From Prosapia bicincta (lineage: Eukaryota > Arthropoda > Insecta > Hemiptera > Cercopidae), in NCBI GenBank assembly GCA_036971475.1, contig JBAIZL010000001.1:143582192-143646191 (forward strand): a DNA stretch of 64,000 bases. Direction: 5' to 3'. Below the pieces are notes generated by a model. It saw only the letters and a program-made list of their open reading frames with translations, was not told the origin of the DNA and searched no databases. Of this stretch, positions 1 to 12,029 are shown piece by piece; within the stretch, counting starts at the first letter, position 1, and every line of letters starts with the position of its first letter. A program made the position numbers and the translations under genes.

Positions 1-2335
1 TCATTTTTGTTTAAGAGCGCTGATTTGTAAGGGCGATGTGTTAAGTTTTAAGTGTACAAAACCCATGTGCAGTGTTTAATGATATATGTTATAGTGTTTT
101 GCAAGTAATGTGCACAACCATGTACGTTTTAGAAATTAATAAAGAAAATGTATTTTATTGTAACTGACTTGACTTTTAAATGATAAATGGTTGACACATG
201 AACGGTAGAAATTGTCTTTTGAATATTCACTTCTAAAATTGAATTGGAAACTTACGTTACTACCATCTCGATATATATAAATTTTAAAGGTTATTAAGTA
301 ATTAAAATGTATGGAATAATTAGCAGTAATTAAAAGTTAATTACTTGACAAATTGGTGTCATTTGTTCTTTTGTAATTTGTCATTGATTAATAAATTAAT
401 TAAATTGTATTTTTAAACTTCCAATTCTTATTTCACAAGTAGCCTAGTTATACCTTCAAGATCAGAAGACACTTTACAGAGAGACATTATTATGCCTGTG
501 GTGTAACAGAGAACTAGAAGCCCTGGTAAGTAATAATAATTATGTTGGTAATTAGCCATTAAAATCACATTTCAAAAAAAGGTAATACTTACCCGAGGTA
601 AAAAGGGCTAGAGCGTTACACTATAAGTAGTGTATCAAAGGTTATTGCTACACATTTCAAATATTTTAAAATTTAATTTATAATTGCTTTAGAAACTTAT
701 AACTGTAAAATTAATTTTTAACATAATTGTGATGACATTTTTGAAGATATTGCTTTCAGTATGAATAATACGTAGCTGCAAGTAATCCGGTTGGAGCAGT
801 TTTCGTTATAAAGTAGAAACAATATAGTTAATAATATTGCCTTAGATTTTCGTGTTTCAGGCCAGTACGATTTAATAAACTGTACATACAAAAACAATTC
901 TATAAATAAGTTAATTATTTTGGCTACATATGAAAACGACAAATCAATTATAGCATTTCAAAGCAATCGCAGAAATAGCTTCAAAAACTTTGTATTTATC
1001 CAGAAAAACCTCAGTTTTATGAAAATATAGGTACAACATTACTGAAATGCTATCTCTTCACATCGCGTTTACAGCAGAAAACATATTCTCTGTTAAATAT
1101 AACAAATTTGTAATACTTCTTCTTCTCTTACCCTTCTTCTCTTATTTCAATGCCTTCACGCTCGTGTTTTCAATCTAAAACTACCATTAAACTACTATAA
1201 AGATATCGATTATAGATTTATAGCGCCGTTAGCAACATCCAACTGAAAACCTTCAAAGAATTTTTAACAAATTATTAAAATGAATCATTATCATCATTTC
1301 GACATAAAACAAACCCAAATCAACATGCCATAAGAGTCAAAACTCCTATTTAAATAATAAATGAAATAGGTGATCTCTTCTAAAGAGTATTTCTCCATGT
1401 AAAATTTAAGGATATATAAGTTCTGATTTATGTGGCAAATTCAAAGTGACTTACGCATATTGATCGTTAGCAAACATTTTAAAATAATGAGTTATTATTA
1501 TAAATACAGAGAAGTACCAATATGTCTATAAATGTAATATTACCCCTTTGGTAGCGACTCCTTACAGGCAAGATTCTAGAAGTTAGAAAAAAAATATAGG
1601 TGAATTTCATGAGTAAAGTACCAATTCTTCTATAATTGAGAATAACAATAGAGCATGCAATATCCATAATAGCTTCCATTTCCATTTTTGCGGTATAATT
1701 GATATACGTTGAGAGCTTTCTTCCCTTTATGTGGGCACGCTGTGTTTTTTAAAATTCCCCTCTGTGAAGCTTTCAAAAGTTAGTTTCTGTTTAGTTACAT
1801 CGGTCCCGACTGTTTAGTATGTAGTAATATTTTCTCGTTTAGAGAGCCGACAAGGTTAACCAGAGTGAATACAACTGTCACCTGGTAAGTGATTTGGGGA
1901 TTACTGTACGTTAATCACTTGAAAGTTGAAGACTCAAGGTATTCATTCCGCATTACAGTTCTATTGAATGGATGCCTTAGGGATAAAATACTTAGAAACA
2001 TATCTATTAAATATCACACTAAACATAAACTTTTGACGTGAAAAGTAAAAAACCTTTTGAAAATTTTAATAATTTAATGCAGTACAAATGTTTAGGCCTA
2101 CGTAGTTGATTTGATTGTCATGAATTGTCAGATTCTTCACTTTGAGAAGATTTTACTTATGTAACTAGGGGTGGTAAGGTTATTTAAGGAAACCAGAGTG
2201 TGAAAATAGTTTTCGGTTTCAATAGTTTCATCGTTTGTGTTTTTTGTAAGCTTCTATGCATCTCCGAGTCTGTCCCCCAACAATTATTTTGAATTTTTTT
2301 TGTAGGTATTATTTCCTAATATTGAAGAGACAAAT

Positions 2336-2339
<4 letters not shown>

Positions 2340-2392
<53 letters not shown>

Positions 2393-2393
2393 A

Positions 2394-2468
<75 letters not shown>
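2340..2468. repeat. (AT)n-(GT)n compound microsatellite
   Basis: About 33 bp of alternating AT pass directly into about 95 bp of GT with a few interruptions. The open frames across it (poly Val-Cys, His-Thr or Tyr-Ile) are products of the repeat and are not genes. Confidence 0.97.
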
Positions 2469-2469
<1 letters not shown>

Positions 2470-3638
2470 AGCGTTATTGTGTTAAATCGAAAACTCTTTG
2501 CATTTTTAAAAGTAAAAATAGTTTTAGTTAAAGCAGAATACAACAGTAGGTTATACTACATTCTTACACAATTGTAACTGACGCTATCATTGTGTTTTAA
2601 CTTAATTTGAATACATTTCTTTACTTCTGGCAAGTACTAACATAATTATGTTATCCTGTTTACTTACGCCTTGAATGTAAAGGCATAGATTACATAATGA
2701 TACACACGAGGGATGTGAATCCCCAGTGGCTTACATTACATACCCCATGATTACTTCCTCATTAAGTTTACCTCATTATGCATCGTAAAAGGTTATTTAT
2801 GTGCCTGAACTGTATTAGGCCTACTTAAATTCTGAAAATAGGCTTTACTAAAACATTATATAAACAGGAGCCAAAACAAATCTCAAACATGCATCAAGTA
2901 ATAAACTTGGTAAAGTTTTTGTATATATCACTCACACTTTCAAATACTAGAAGGGGTTAATTTTATCTACAGTATTATGTATTCCAACGCTAAAACTCTT
3001 CTATAAAAGAGATCAACACTGAACCTACCAAACCCTGTATTTCCTATAATTTGTCTTTACGAATATCTTCTTAAATAAAAACCATATTTTAAGTCTTATA
3101 TTATTACTCAAGACATATACTGAGAACATTAATAATCTTTCGGTGATAAGCTCTCATTAAAGCATCGTTAACATTCTGTAATGAAACTGATTTCTCGTTT
3201 TTCTTCTGGTATTTACTTTATGAAATTTATTGACATGTAACCTAATCGTAATGCTCACTAATCTCTATTAATGAGGTTAGACATTAAGTGCCAAAAACTG
3301 GTAATCATCCAAAACTATCTACTTTGAGAGTATAGGTTGGGATTCCTTTGACCAAGCGTGATGCTACCTGTACTTCTTTAGCCTTCGGTGAAGATGGCAC
3401 CTGGGCTGCAAACGCAGCTAGAGGACTTCTTTACACTTTTAATACGGTGCATATCTAAATTTAATAATATTAATGTATGGGGAATTAATAAATAGTTTTG
3501 TTGTAATAGTTTCCTTAATTTGACTATGTCAAAATAATATACAGAGTAACAGTTCGATTTTTGAAATAAAACAAGTTTCGAGTAATTGTAAAAGTATGTT
3601 ATAAAAATTATTATTTTTTAAAAGAAGTTTGATAAAAT

Positions 3639-3640
<2 letters not shown>

Positions 3641-3705
<65 letters not shown>
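3641..3705. repeat. (AT)n microsatellite
   Basis: An uninterrupted AT dinucleotide run of about 65 bp. Confidence 0.97.
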
Positions 3706-3709
<4 letters not shown>

Positions 3710-6700
3710 ACCTATACAATTGGTTAGTAGTATGAATCTAATCAAACGTTCAGTAATGAAATAAAATTTAAATACATAAATTTAAAAGTTATGGAAGATG
3801 TAAACAAAAAAGTAGCCTACAGTTGTGGAAGAGCAACAAGTTCTAAAATAGAACATTTGTAATACCTTCTGATTTGATGAAAATGTATGGGTCATAATTT
3901 TTAAACTTTTTAGTGTGGTGAGTTCTGTTAGAAATAGACTTTGTCATAAGCCTACGGATCCTATCTAAATATAATAAATATAAATATATACCTAATGGTT
4001 GATCTGCTCCTCCCCAAATAACTCCGAATAGACCGTTTATAATAGCAGACTGTTTTTTCTTCTGTCCAGTTCTACATGTGAGACGGAGGGGACATTAGAA
4101 AGCTACAGGCTACAGGACAAAACTTAGGATGTCTAATCTTTCGCTTATATTTGCGGGCAATACTTATGCGTAGTTCATTCTGCCCCCGGTTACGACGGAG
4201 TTTATATTAGTAAGTAGCTTATAGCAGATTGACTCCAGCAAACAAATGTTCCTATATAGCAACTGGCAGTGTCTATAAGAAAACGAAACAGGGTACGTTA
4301 TCCTAAAATGTAGGTAGGCGACGAACGGGTACGCAACATAATAAAATGTGACACCAAAAAAACACAACTGCATCAATAGACAAGAAAGGAAGATATCACG
4401 AACATACACAAGGAGCACCTCAGCTCTCCTAATGGAAATTAAACTTTATTTCATCCGTCCAACGTAATATTGAAACTAAACATGACGTCACTCAGTACAG
4501 TCTACCTACTCCATTAGAGAGTAAGTCTAAAAATCCAAAAATAAACCATGACATCATCACTTCTCAACTTTTTTAAACGTATTCACCAATGACGTCATTC
4601 TGCAAACATACTGCTCCATCATGTCCGAACATTTTCTCGAAGACGTCATCATAATGGTTTATTTTAACTAATTTAGCTGGGGGAGAGGTATGATTTTGAT
4701 ATCTATTCTACTCTTGACAAATAACCGGAATATTGTGACACAAAAGCTATATTATTTGTTAATACTTGTTATATTTTTACTTGATGGAAATAAATAGCCT
4801 ATACTGTATTATTCAATTAGAATATTTTGAACGTTCGAAGATACTTTGTTAAAAAAAAGAAGATTGACAAAATGTAATTACTAAGCGAGAGACAGGTGGT
4901 TAGACAAACAGATGCACAAACGCACAGAGTTGTTAATTCAATTCCATCGACTTGTAAACTACGTTAAACGGTCATTCAAGTTGAACAACCTCTCCGTGTT
5001 CAGAAACTTCAAAGTCACTTCACTCCATTGGGATATGTCTTACTTCTAACAATAATTACATCAACTACGAATCATTAAAAACAAGTTGGATTATTGATTT
5101 TCTGAGATAATTTACTTCCTTTACTTTAGTATTAGGTCCCAGAGGTTTATAAATTTATACTTAGAATAGAGTAAATAATACTGAGTATTATTTAAGTTCT
5201 TTTAGGTTCCAGACTAATAAACAGCACAAGACTATAAAAAATATTAATCAATTTTAATTTATTACTAACATAGGCTACATTATTACAATTTCTGCAATAA
5301 TAAAATAAATACTACATACACTATTATTTTGTGTACATTCATGCCATATATCAAATCTGGTGCATTACATTAGTGTTGAACTTTAGACTATACAAGGCAT
5401 CAGATTCTCTCCGATATATACTTTGAGTTCCTGTAGAAAGCTCGTTGTACGAAAAGAGATGTACGGGAATATTCTCGACATTCAACAAAACACGACAGAT
5501 AAGTAAGAAAAGATAATGTACGTGTAGAAAGTTATACAATTATTAAGATTTTGGTAATTGAATTGCCTCGAACCGACCTCAGCGATAATTTTTGTTACTG
5601 ATTGTCTAATATTTTTTAATTCTTGTAATATCGTGTCAATAATTTTATTCGTATATCTCCTAATATGTAGTTTCCCTTCCATTTTTGAGAATATTTTATA
5701 AACAACGTGCTAAAAAATACTTCACAAACTTCGGTCTCAATCGATTTTAGGTATTCTAAGGACCTGAGTATAATTTTTGTACGCATATATTTACCTCAAC
5801 ATTATAATCCATTGCTTGAGTTTCACAACGTTACTTGCGTTATTGAAGTTAAACCTCTAAAGACGAACCAGGGCCTTGTGATGAGCTGGACGATTTTCGT
5901 ATTTGCAATATTCTATATGAATATCGTGATCAACATAAAACAGCGGTTTTGCTCTTCCCTTAGCTTATGTATAAATCACACACATGTGGTAACTTATGGC
6001 TACTTATGATTCATAAAATGTACTGAATTATAACGATTATAATGATTATAACATGTACTCATTTATGTGTTTCTTATAAGTTTTAAGGTGAGACTTCATT
6101 TAAATATTGTTTATTCTATAGTGCATTAGAAAGTTATAATGAACCCTTAAAAAAAATAATTACTAAGATTAAATTTTGATCTGTTTTCGTAATAGTTTAT
6201 GACTCTATACTTGTTCAAAGTAGAAATAGTTTTCATAATTCTCTATTCTTTTCTCTCTGTTACACATACAACCCAATACCATATATGTAACCTAACACCC
6301 CTCAAAAACCAATACATCCTTATACACGTCAATGACCCATAAGCCTATACATAAATCTGCAAATATTTTTAAAACATATCGTTATCTGCTGTTGTAGCTA
6401 ATCAAAAATATCGAATTAGAATTCACATGTCTTGTAAACCTTAATATTAAATTATCTAATTCAGGTAGATTTTCCATGACTCCATATAGGAAAACATAAA
6501 GTGTACACCTAGTCGGAAGCGGGGGATTGCAAAGTGTTATTTCAATTTAAAAGGGCTCTAATCTGAAACTCTAATAGTCCATGTTTTCGTTTGGTATGGA
6601 AATAATCTGCTTTATACAATTATCTAGGTTAATACAATTTATTTGCAGAGAATCCCGTCCCGATTTTGTAATCGTTATATTTAATTTAACTTGAATTGAT

Positions 6701-9399
6701 TGTACATAGAACTATGCTGGTTGAATTTAGGTACAAACTTGAATTATATAGGTAAAAGGGCTAAGAGAATATAGACGATTTATTGGATTCTAAAAGGTAA
6801 GTTGAAATAACAATATGAATATATCGTGATAAAGTGTGAAGCCGGGAGTGTAGGCTAGTATTGCCTACGAATGATGAGTAAGAATTAGGCCGATTAGGTG
6901 GGATTAAGGTGCAAATCTGAATTGGCGAAGAATATAAGAATAGATAATTCATCGTGTGTCGACAAGTATCTATCCGGGTTAATAGGGTGTATCTCTTCTC
7001 TGGAACTCTGGGATAGACCGAACAGCTTTATACTTTACAGAGGTAGTATTTGAATAATTTACAATTTATTGTATACATTCATAATTTATTTTTGCCTTCC
7101 TAAAATCGGTGTAGGCTACATTTAACCACAAGACAAATTCTAAATCACAAATGGTGAATAACCTTAGAACTGATAACCTTTAGATTTAATTTAACGTGCA
7201 ATTCAGTGGTAAATATATTAATAGGGACGTAAAAAGATTTTGTCGTCTATTTTTTATAGTTTTAGCTATTGAAGTTATGGAAAATTTACTTACACTTGTT
7301 GATTCTGAGGACTGTCAACTATGGACAAAAATAATTTAATGTACGTAAGATTTATTTGGCAGTTGCTGAGAAAGATTAACCTGAAGTCATGATTAGCAAT
7401 TTAAAGCTCCCAGAAGTGTGAAAGCAGTCAATAATTTTATTTTTACAGTTGGGAATTGTACTTCAAAACAAAGATGGGCCATTGCCGGACTATTGGAAAT
7501 AAAGAATTATTTGATTTAAGCGGATTATTTTATAAATTTAGTTCGTATGGAATAGACCTTATTTCAGATAAGCCTCAAATTTGTGCATTTACGATTCATG
7601 AATACGTCTGTTTAGTACTTTCCATAAAGATTTGTAAAGTCACTATTGACTGAAGTTATTGAAACCAAACGCATTTTCAAAGACCTTCAGATTTCGTGGA
7701 GTGATGATGGAGTACTCGTGTTCGTTTTATTGGAGCCACTTAACACTCTATGACGTACTGTAAAGCCCCTGCACTATCACATCCTGGTCCCTAAGATCGT
7801 GATGGTTACATTTGAGGTGTAACGCTTGTCACTAGATCGGGTGTATCGAGTTTGAGGTAATATTTCTAATGGTATGATATGTACTTGCTTGTGGCTATCC
7901 ACTAATTTGTTTTATAGCAGTATTATGTTCGCGATAAGAGTGACATATATGTCATCCTCCAATTTTTTCCTTTTTTTCTTCGTTCTTCTTTTGTAACTCT
8001 CCCTTAAAAACAAATTTGGCAAGCTGTATTTCGGGAAAATGAATATTTGTCCTAAATGTAAATGGGATAGTTAAATGATAAATAAATGAATATCTATATC
8101 GGCGAGAAAGGTATATATTTTCGGATAAATATATCAGACTTGGAATTTAGATGTTAGCGTGAAAACCAACTCACAGCGTAGACGTTATTGTATGAACACA
8201 ATGACAACATTTTTTGTTTAATATCAGACCGACAAACGATGACAATCGAACACTATGGATGACCAACACTCGCCGTAAGTATAAATACCATTAGTAATAA
8301 CTAATGAAGATGAAAATAATAAGAATTAAAAGACAAAGGGAAAAGAAATGGATTCATATCTATTTGTTAACTATAATAAGTGGCTTGATATTTTATAGAT
8401 GACTTTATTTCGCTTGGCTTTAATTATTAAATAAAGTAACTGAAATTGTATTAAGTTGGTCTATAACAAGGATGAAATTGATGACACAAAACAACAATAT
8501 CAGTTGTTGGTATTTATTTTCTGTGTTCCATATGTTTATTTTCTGTATTGATATGAATTGAAACTGAGTCATTACTCTATTGTAATATAAATTGAGCAAA
8601 TAACTTTGCCTTTGTATTCAAATTAAATTGAATAATACCAGTTTAACTTGATAAGCGCTAACAGGCAATTTTCTTTGATATTAGGAAAAGAATGTGGTTT
8701 GAAACTAATGGATGAATTATTTATTCTCTCTTTGTATGTGAGTGAGACCTCAACATGAGACCACAAGCTTGACTATATTAGATTGATGATAATAGCTATG
8801 ATACAGTATTTGTATTCCTTACGAAGTTATGTTTTTATCACCTTTCAGTGTTAGATAAGTTTTAATAACATTATCTCTCACCATTATGCATGTAATATTT
8901 TAACATATTTTGTGTGTGTCTCCGGTATTTAGAAGGAGACATACTCGTATTCTAACCGTTAAGGGGTTCTCTATGTTCATTTCATAGAACATAAATAACG
9001 CTTTTTAAACCAGATGTTGAAGGAAACAATTACATTTCAATGAGAAATAAAATCATGAAATATTCCCTTTTTCTCCGTTGATTCTTGGTTCTTGGTAGAT
9101 GACGACCTGCCTTAGATGTTTTCTGTGGACAAAGAATGTTATCTGTGGTGGATTAATTCATATCTTACCTATTTTTATTTTCTAATTGCCAAACAGAGAT
9201 TTTCATTTTTTTTTAAATGTGAAAGGTTGTTTAGCTATACAATATATATTTCGTTTCAAATATAACTTTGGTTGATAACTGTTAACACCATAGATAGCTC
9301 TTTAAGGAACTAACCATGACAACAAGAGGCTTAGTTGTAATGTAATTTATGCAGCAGTAGCCATATTATTTCTTATGCTTAGCTTTGTCTATTTTCTTT

Positions 9400-10262
9400 A
9401 CCATGCTAATCAATACCTCATCTTTTACAATTCTTGAATATGCTACTACCTAACCATTATCACATATTATTTGTTTTCACCCTCATATATCCTTGTTCCT
9501 AAACTCCCGCTTTTTATTTTTCTCACACTCCCACCTCACACCTCCCTCATCCTCAGCAACTATTGTCACCATTCATCCTCTTTTTATTACATTCCTTAAA
9601 CAACCCAATATATTCACCTTTTTTATCTTCTTACATCACCATTTTATAGCCTACAATTTCTAATCCCCTCTTTTATAATTTGTACATATTCTTTACGCTT
9701 ATCTTTGTCTTGTATCTCATTACTCTACCATAATAATAAACCACCCTAATGCAATCCACTCTTTTATATTCCTTTGATACGCTTTTTTTTAACACCCACA
9801 ATTATCGTCTTCAATTGTAATCCATTTACTTTCACAACTTTCAAATATCCTCTTAACTACAGTCTTCATATAACCTCTTCTTTTAGCATCTCTTTTACTT
9901 CCCATACTATCTACATTCATCATCCTCAAATATTCTCTAATCCCTTACCAATCCTACATTCCACCTTATTATTCCTTCCTAACCCTTCCTTCATTAGTAA
10001 TCCCTACATATCATCTAACTTTACCACCTACATACGACTACATAACCTATCTTTCTCTTCTATAGTGTCTCTTAGCCCTCTTTACATTTATTGTTCCTAA
10101 ATATATATATATATATATATATAGTTTACCTTCTTTAATTACTATTTTCAAGTATATTATTAATTTAGCATCCTCATATAGCCTAAACGCCATCTCTCAT
10201 TACTCTGAAGGCCATTCCTCAGATATACATTTCCCTTATTCTATTTATCCCCTATCTTTATA
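9400..10262. other. G-poor, pyrimidine-rich tract
   Basis: For roughly 850 bp the + strand is made almost only of T, C and A, with very few G residues. This is a marked strand asymmetry compared with both flanks. It yields a 108-codon open frame (9774-10100) rich in Ser, Pro, Phe, Thr and Ile, but that composition follows from the lack of G (few stop codons TAG or TGA) and there is no domain. I regard it as a degenerate simple-sequence region and not a gene. Confidence 0.6.
10100..10122. repeat. (AT)n microsatellite
   Basis: A short AT run inside the G-poor tract. Confidence 0.9.
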
Positions 10263-10264
10263 AT

Positions 10265-10329
<65 letters not shown>

Positions 10330-10340
10330 ATATATATATA
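10265..10340. repeat. (CA)n-(TA)n compound microsatellite
   Basis: About 24 bp of CA pass into about 50 bp of TA with a single C interruption near 10,328. Confidence 0.97.
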
Positions 10341-11149
10341 CTCAGTAGAATAAGTGAGAAGTTTGTTGTATTTAGATTTAGGGAGTATATATTTCATAAT
10401 TTAAATTACTAAAATGTTTGTCTAGACTGTTACTTTAAAACGAAATACCATATAGTGGTTTAAGGGCTTACTATATAGAAAAATATATATGTGTTGAAAG
10501 TACAGCTTAAAAGTTTCTGATACAGTTCAGAGCTAGGAACGTTTATGATTTGACTCTAAGTGTTTCTTCTAACACAAAACATGTCTTTATGGGGCGTTAA
10601 AATGACGTAATACAGTTTCCTACTGTTATAAGCTGCTATTGTCCTAGTTAGCAAGAATATTAACTTTTGGCTGAAAGTTTAAGACTGCTAGTTCATGATG
10701 AGGGCAAATATACTACACCTCGAATACTTCTAGGAAAGCATAGCTCATTATGATTCACCTAATTGCATTTATCAACGATTTAAAAAAAAAATGTTTTTAA
10801 TAAACACATCCTATAAAACATCAGACTCAAATTAAAATACATATTCAAAATGCATTACATTTAAATAAATAAAAGATGCTATTTGAACCGACATATTTTA
10901 CATGTTAAAGATCTTCGGCAACACTGAAATATGAATCCAAAGGAAAGTATATTTCTTCATCCCCATTTAAAAAATTGTAGGTTTTCAAAATGTTTCAAAA
11001 TTATTATATTCAAAATCTCGTTATGAAAATAATCTATGATTCTATGTTGAACCGTTGTGTTGATAATGTCTAATGGTTACCACTCAATTTTTTAAACACT
11101 GTTATCTAACTATCTATCTATCTATATAAATATATTATAGATAGATAAT

Positions 11150-11210
<61 letters not shown>

Positions 11211-11311
11211 TAATATATTAAATATGGTGATATGTTTTCTTGTAATTTAGTTAATAAGTTAAAAATATTTCAAAAACAAGAATACTATTAAAGAATATAT
11301 TTATTCAAAGC
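10341..11311. other. AT-rich intergenic DNA
   Basis: No gene is visible. The only structure is a short (ATCT)n run near 11,107-11,126 followed by a TA tract. Confidence 0.7.
11153..11204. repeat. (TA)n microsatellite
   Basis: A TA run of about 52 bp preceded by degenerate ATCT tetramers and followed by short ATATTA repeats. Confidence 0.96.
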
Positions 11312-11345
11312 TTTTCGCCGATAACATAGTACCAGCATCTTCAGG
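11312..11345 (-). ncRNA. hammerhead-ribozyme-like core of a Penelope-type tail
   Basis: Read on the minus strand, the segment holds CTGAAGAT, then GCTGGTA, a 6-base loop, TATCGGC and GAAAAGC. GCTGGTA and TATCGGC can form a 7-bp stem II (with two G-U pairs) directly before GAAA, the arrangement of a hammerhead core. The first box is CTGAAGA instead of the canonical CTGATGA. Penelope-like elements are known to carry hammerhead motifs, and the TTTGAATAAATA that follows resembles their tails. I could not define stems I and III, and no reverse transcriptase is seen next to it. Activity is doubtful. Confidence 0.4.
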
Positions 11346-11391
11346 AAAATAATTATCTAATAAAATATTTTTACAAAGTTCCGAATTTTCC

Positions 11392-11392
<1 letters not shown>

Positions 11393-11438
<46 letters not shown>
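11393..11438. repeat. (AT)n microsatellite
   Basis: An AT run of about 46 bp just beyond the hammerhead-like motif. Confidence 0.96.
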
Positions 11439-11440
<2 letters not shown>

Positions 11441-12029
11441 TATACATATAGCACTGTCAAAACATTTTCCCGTTAGATCTTGCAGCAAAGTTTTGTAAAT
11501 AGTTACCTGAACAAAAACTAAAACTTACACGACATTTCTATAGCGACGTTGAAGTAAGAATTCTAATTAACGTATGTCATATCAACAATAATGTTGTTTG
11601 CAATTAGAGTTTAAATGAAAAAATATTTAAATTATTGCTATGTTGCAATTTTGTTAGTTTTCTCGTATGTGTCTATTAGTTTTATTTTATTTTATAAATT
11701 CTAAATCAATTGTATACTATATGAAATGATGAAATACGTAAAAGTAATAAATCAAACAAATGTAATATAAATTCATTACTGTGATAATGAATTCCTTGCA
11801 AATCGTATTTTTTGTAATAAAATGGGACCAGTAAAAAAATAACTTTTTTGTATGTTCTCAAAGTTGTAAACGATTTATAAACTGGATCAAATTATCATAA
11901 AACGGAGAAAATTGTAATCCTGGTGAGAACTAACTAGTTTGCTAGCACAAGCCCTATATTATCAAAACAATACCATTGAAAAATGTTGCATTTTTTAAAT
12001 TAATTTTTAATCCATAGCCAGTCATATTT
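11439..12029. other. AT-rich DNA left of the duplicated segment
   Basis: No gene or repeat is recognised here. The last bases before 12,030 (TCATATTT) are not shared with the second copy of the repeat, so 12,030 marks a sharp edge of homology. Confidence 0.7.

Larger units (their letters stand above)
1..9399. other. AT-rich intergenic DNA, no gene recognised
   Basis: All six frames are broken by frequent stops, and the longest open stretches have low-complexity or AT-driven composition with no family motif. An AATAAA at about 138 could be a polyadenylation signal of something to the left, but no coding sequence supports this. Microsatellites in the block are listed separately. I see nothing else that can be named. 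Confidence 0.7.

Noticed and set aside
2256..2577. Open frames across the AT/GT microsatellite on both strands
   Set aside because: The translations are poly Val-Cys, His-Thr and Tyr-Ile, produced by the dinucleotide repeat.
5707..6009. 100-codon + strand frame
   Set aside because: AT-driven composition, no domain, no splice or polyA context.
480..8274. Three short open segments between AG and GTAAGT (480-525, 1843-1884, 8228-8274) as exons of a host gene
   Set aside because: Each is under 50 bp, phases do not agree, no family is recognised, and GTAAGT is expected by chance at about this number in 64 kb.
9774..10100. 108-codon frame in the G-poor tract
   Set aside because: Open because the strand lacks G and so lacks most stop codons; no motif and no start context.
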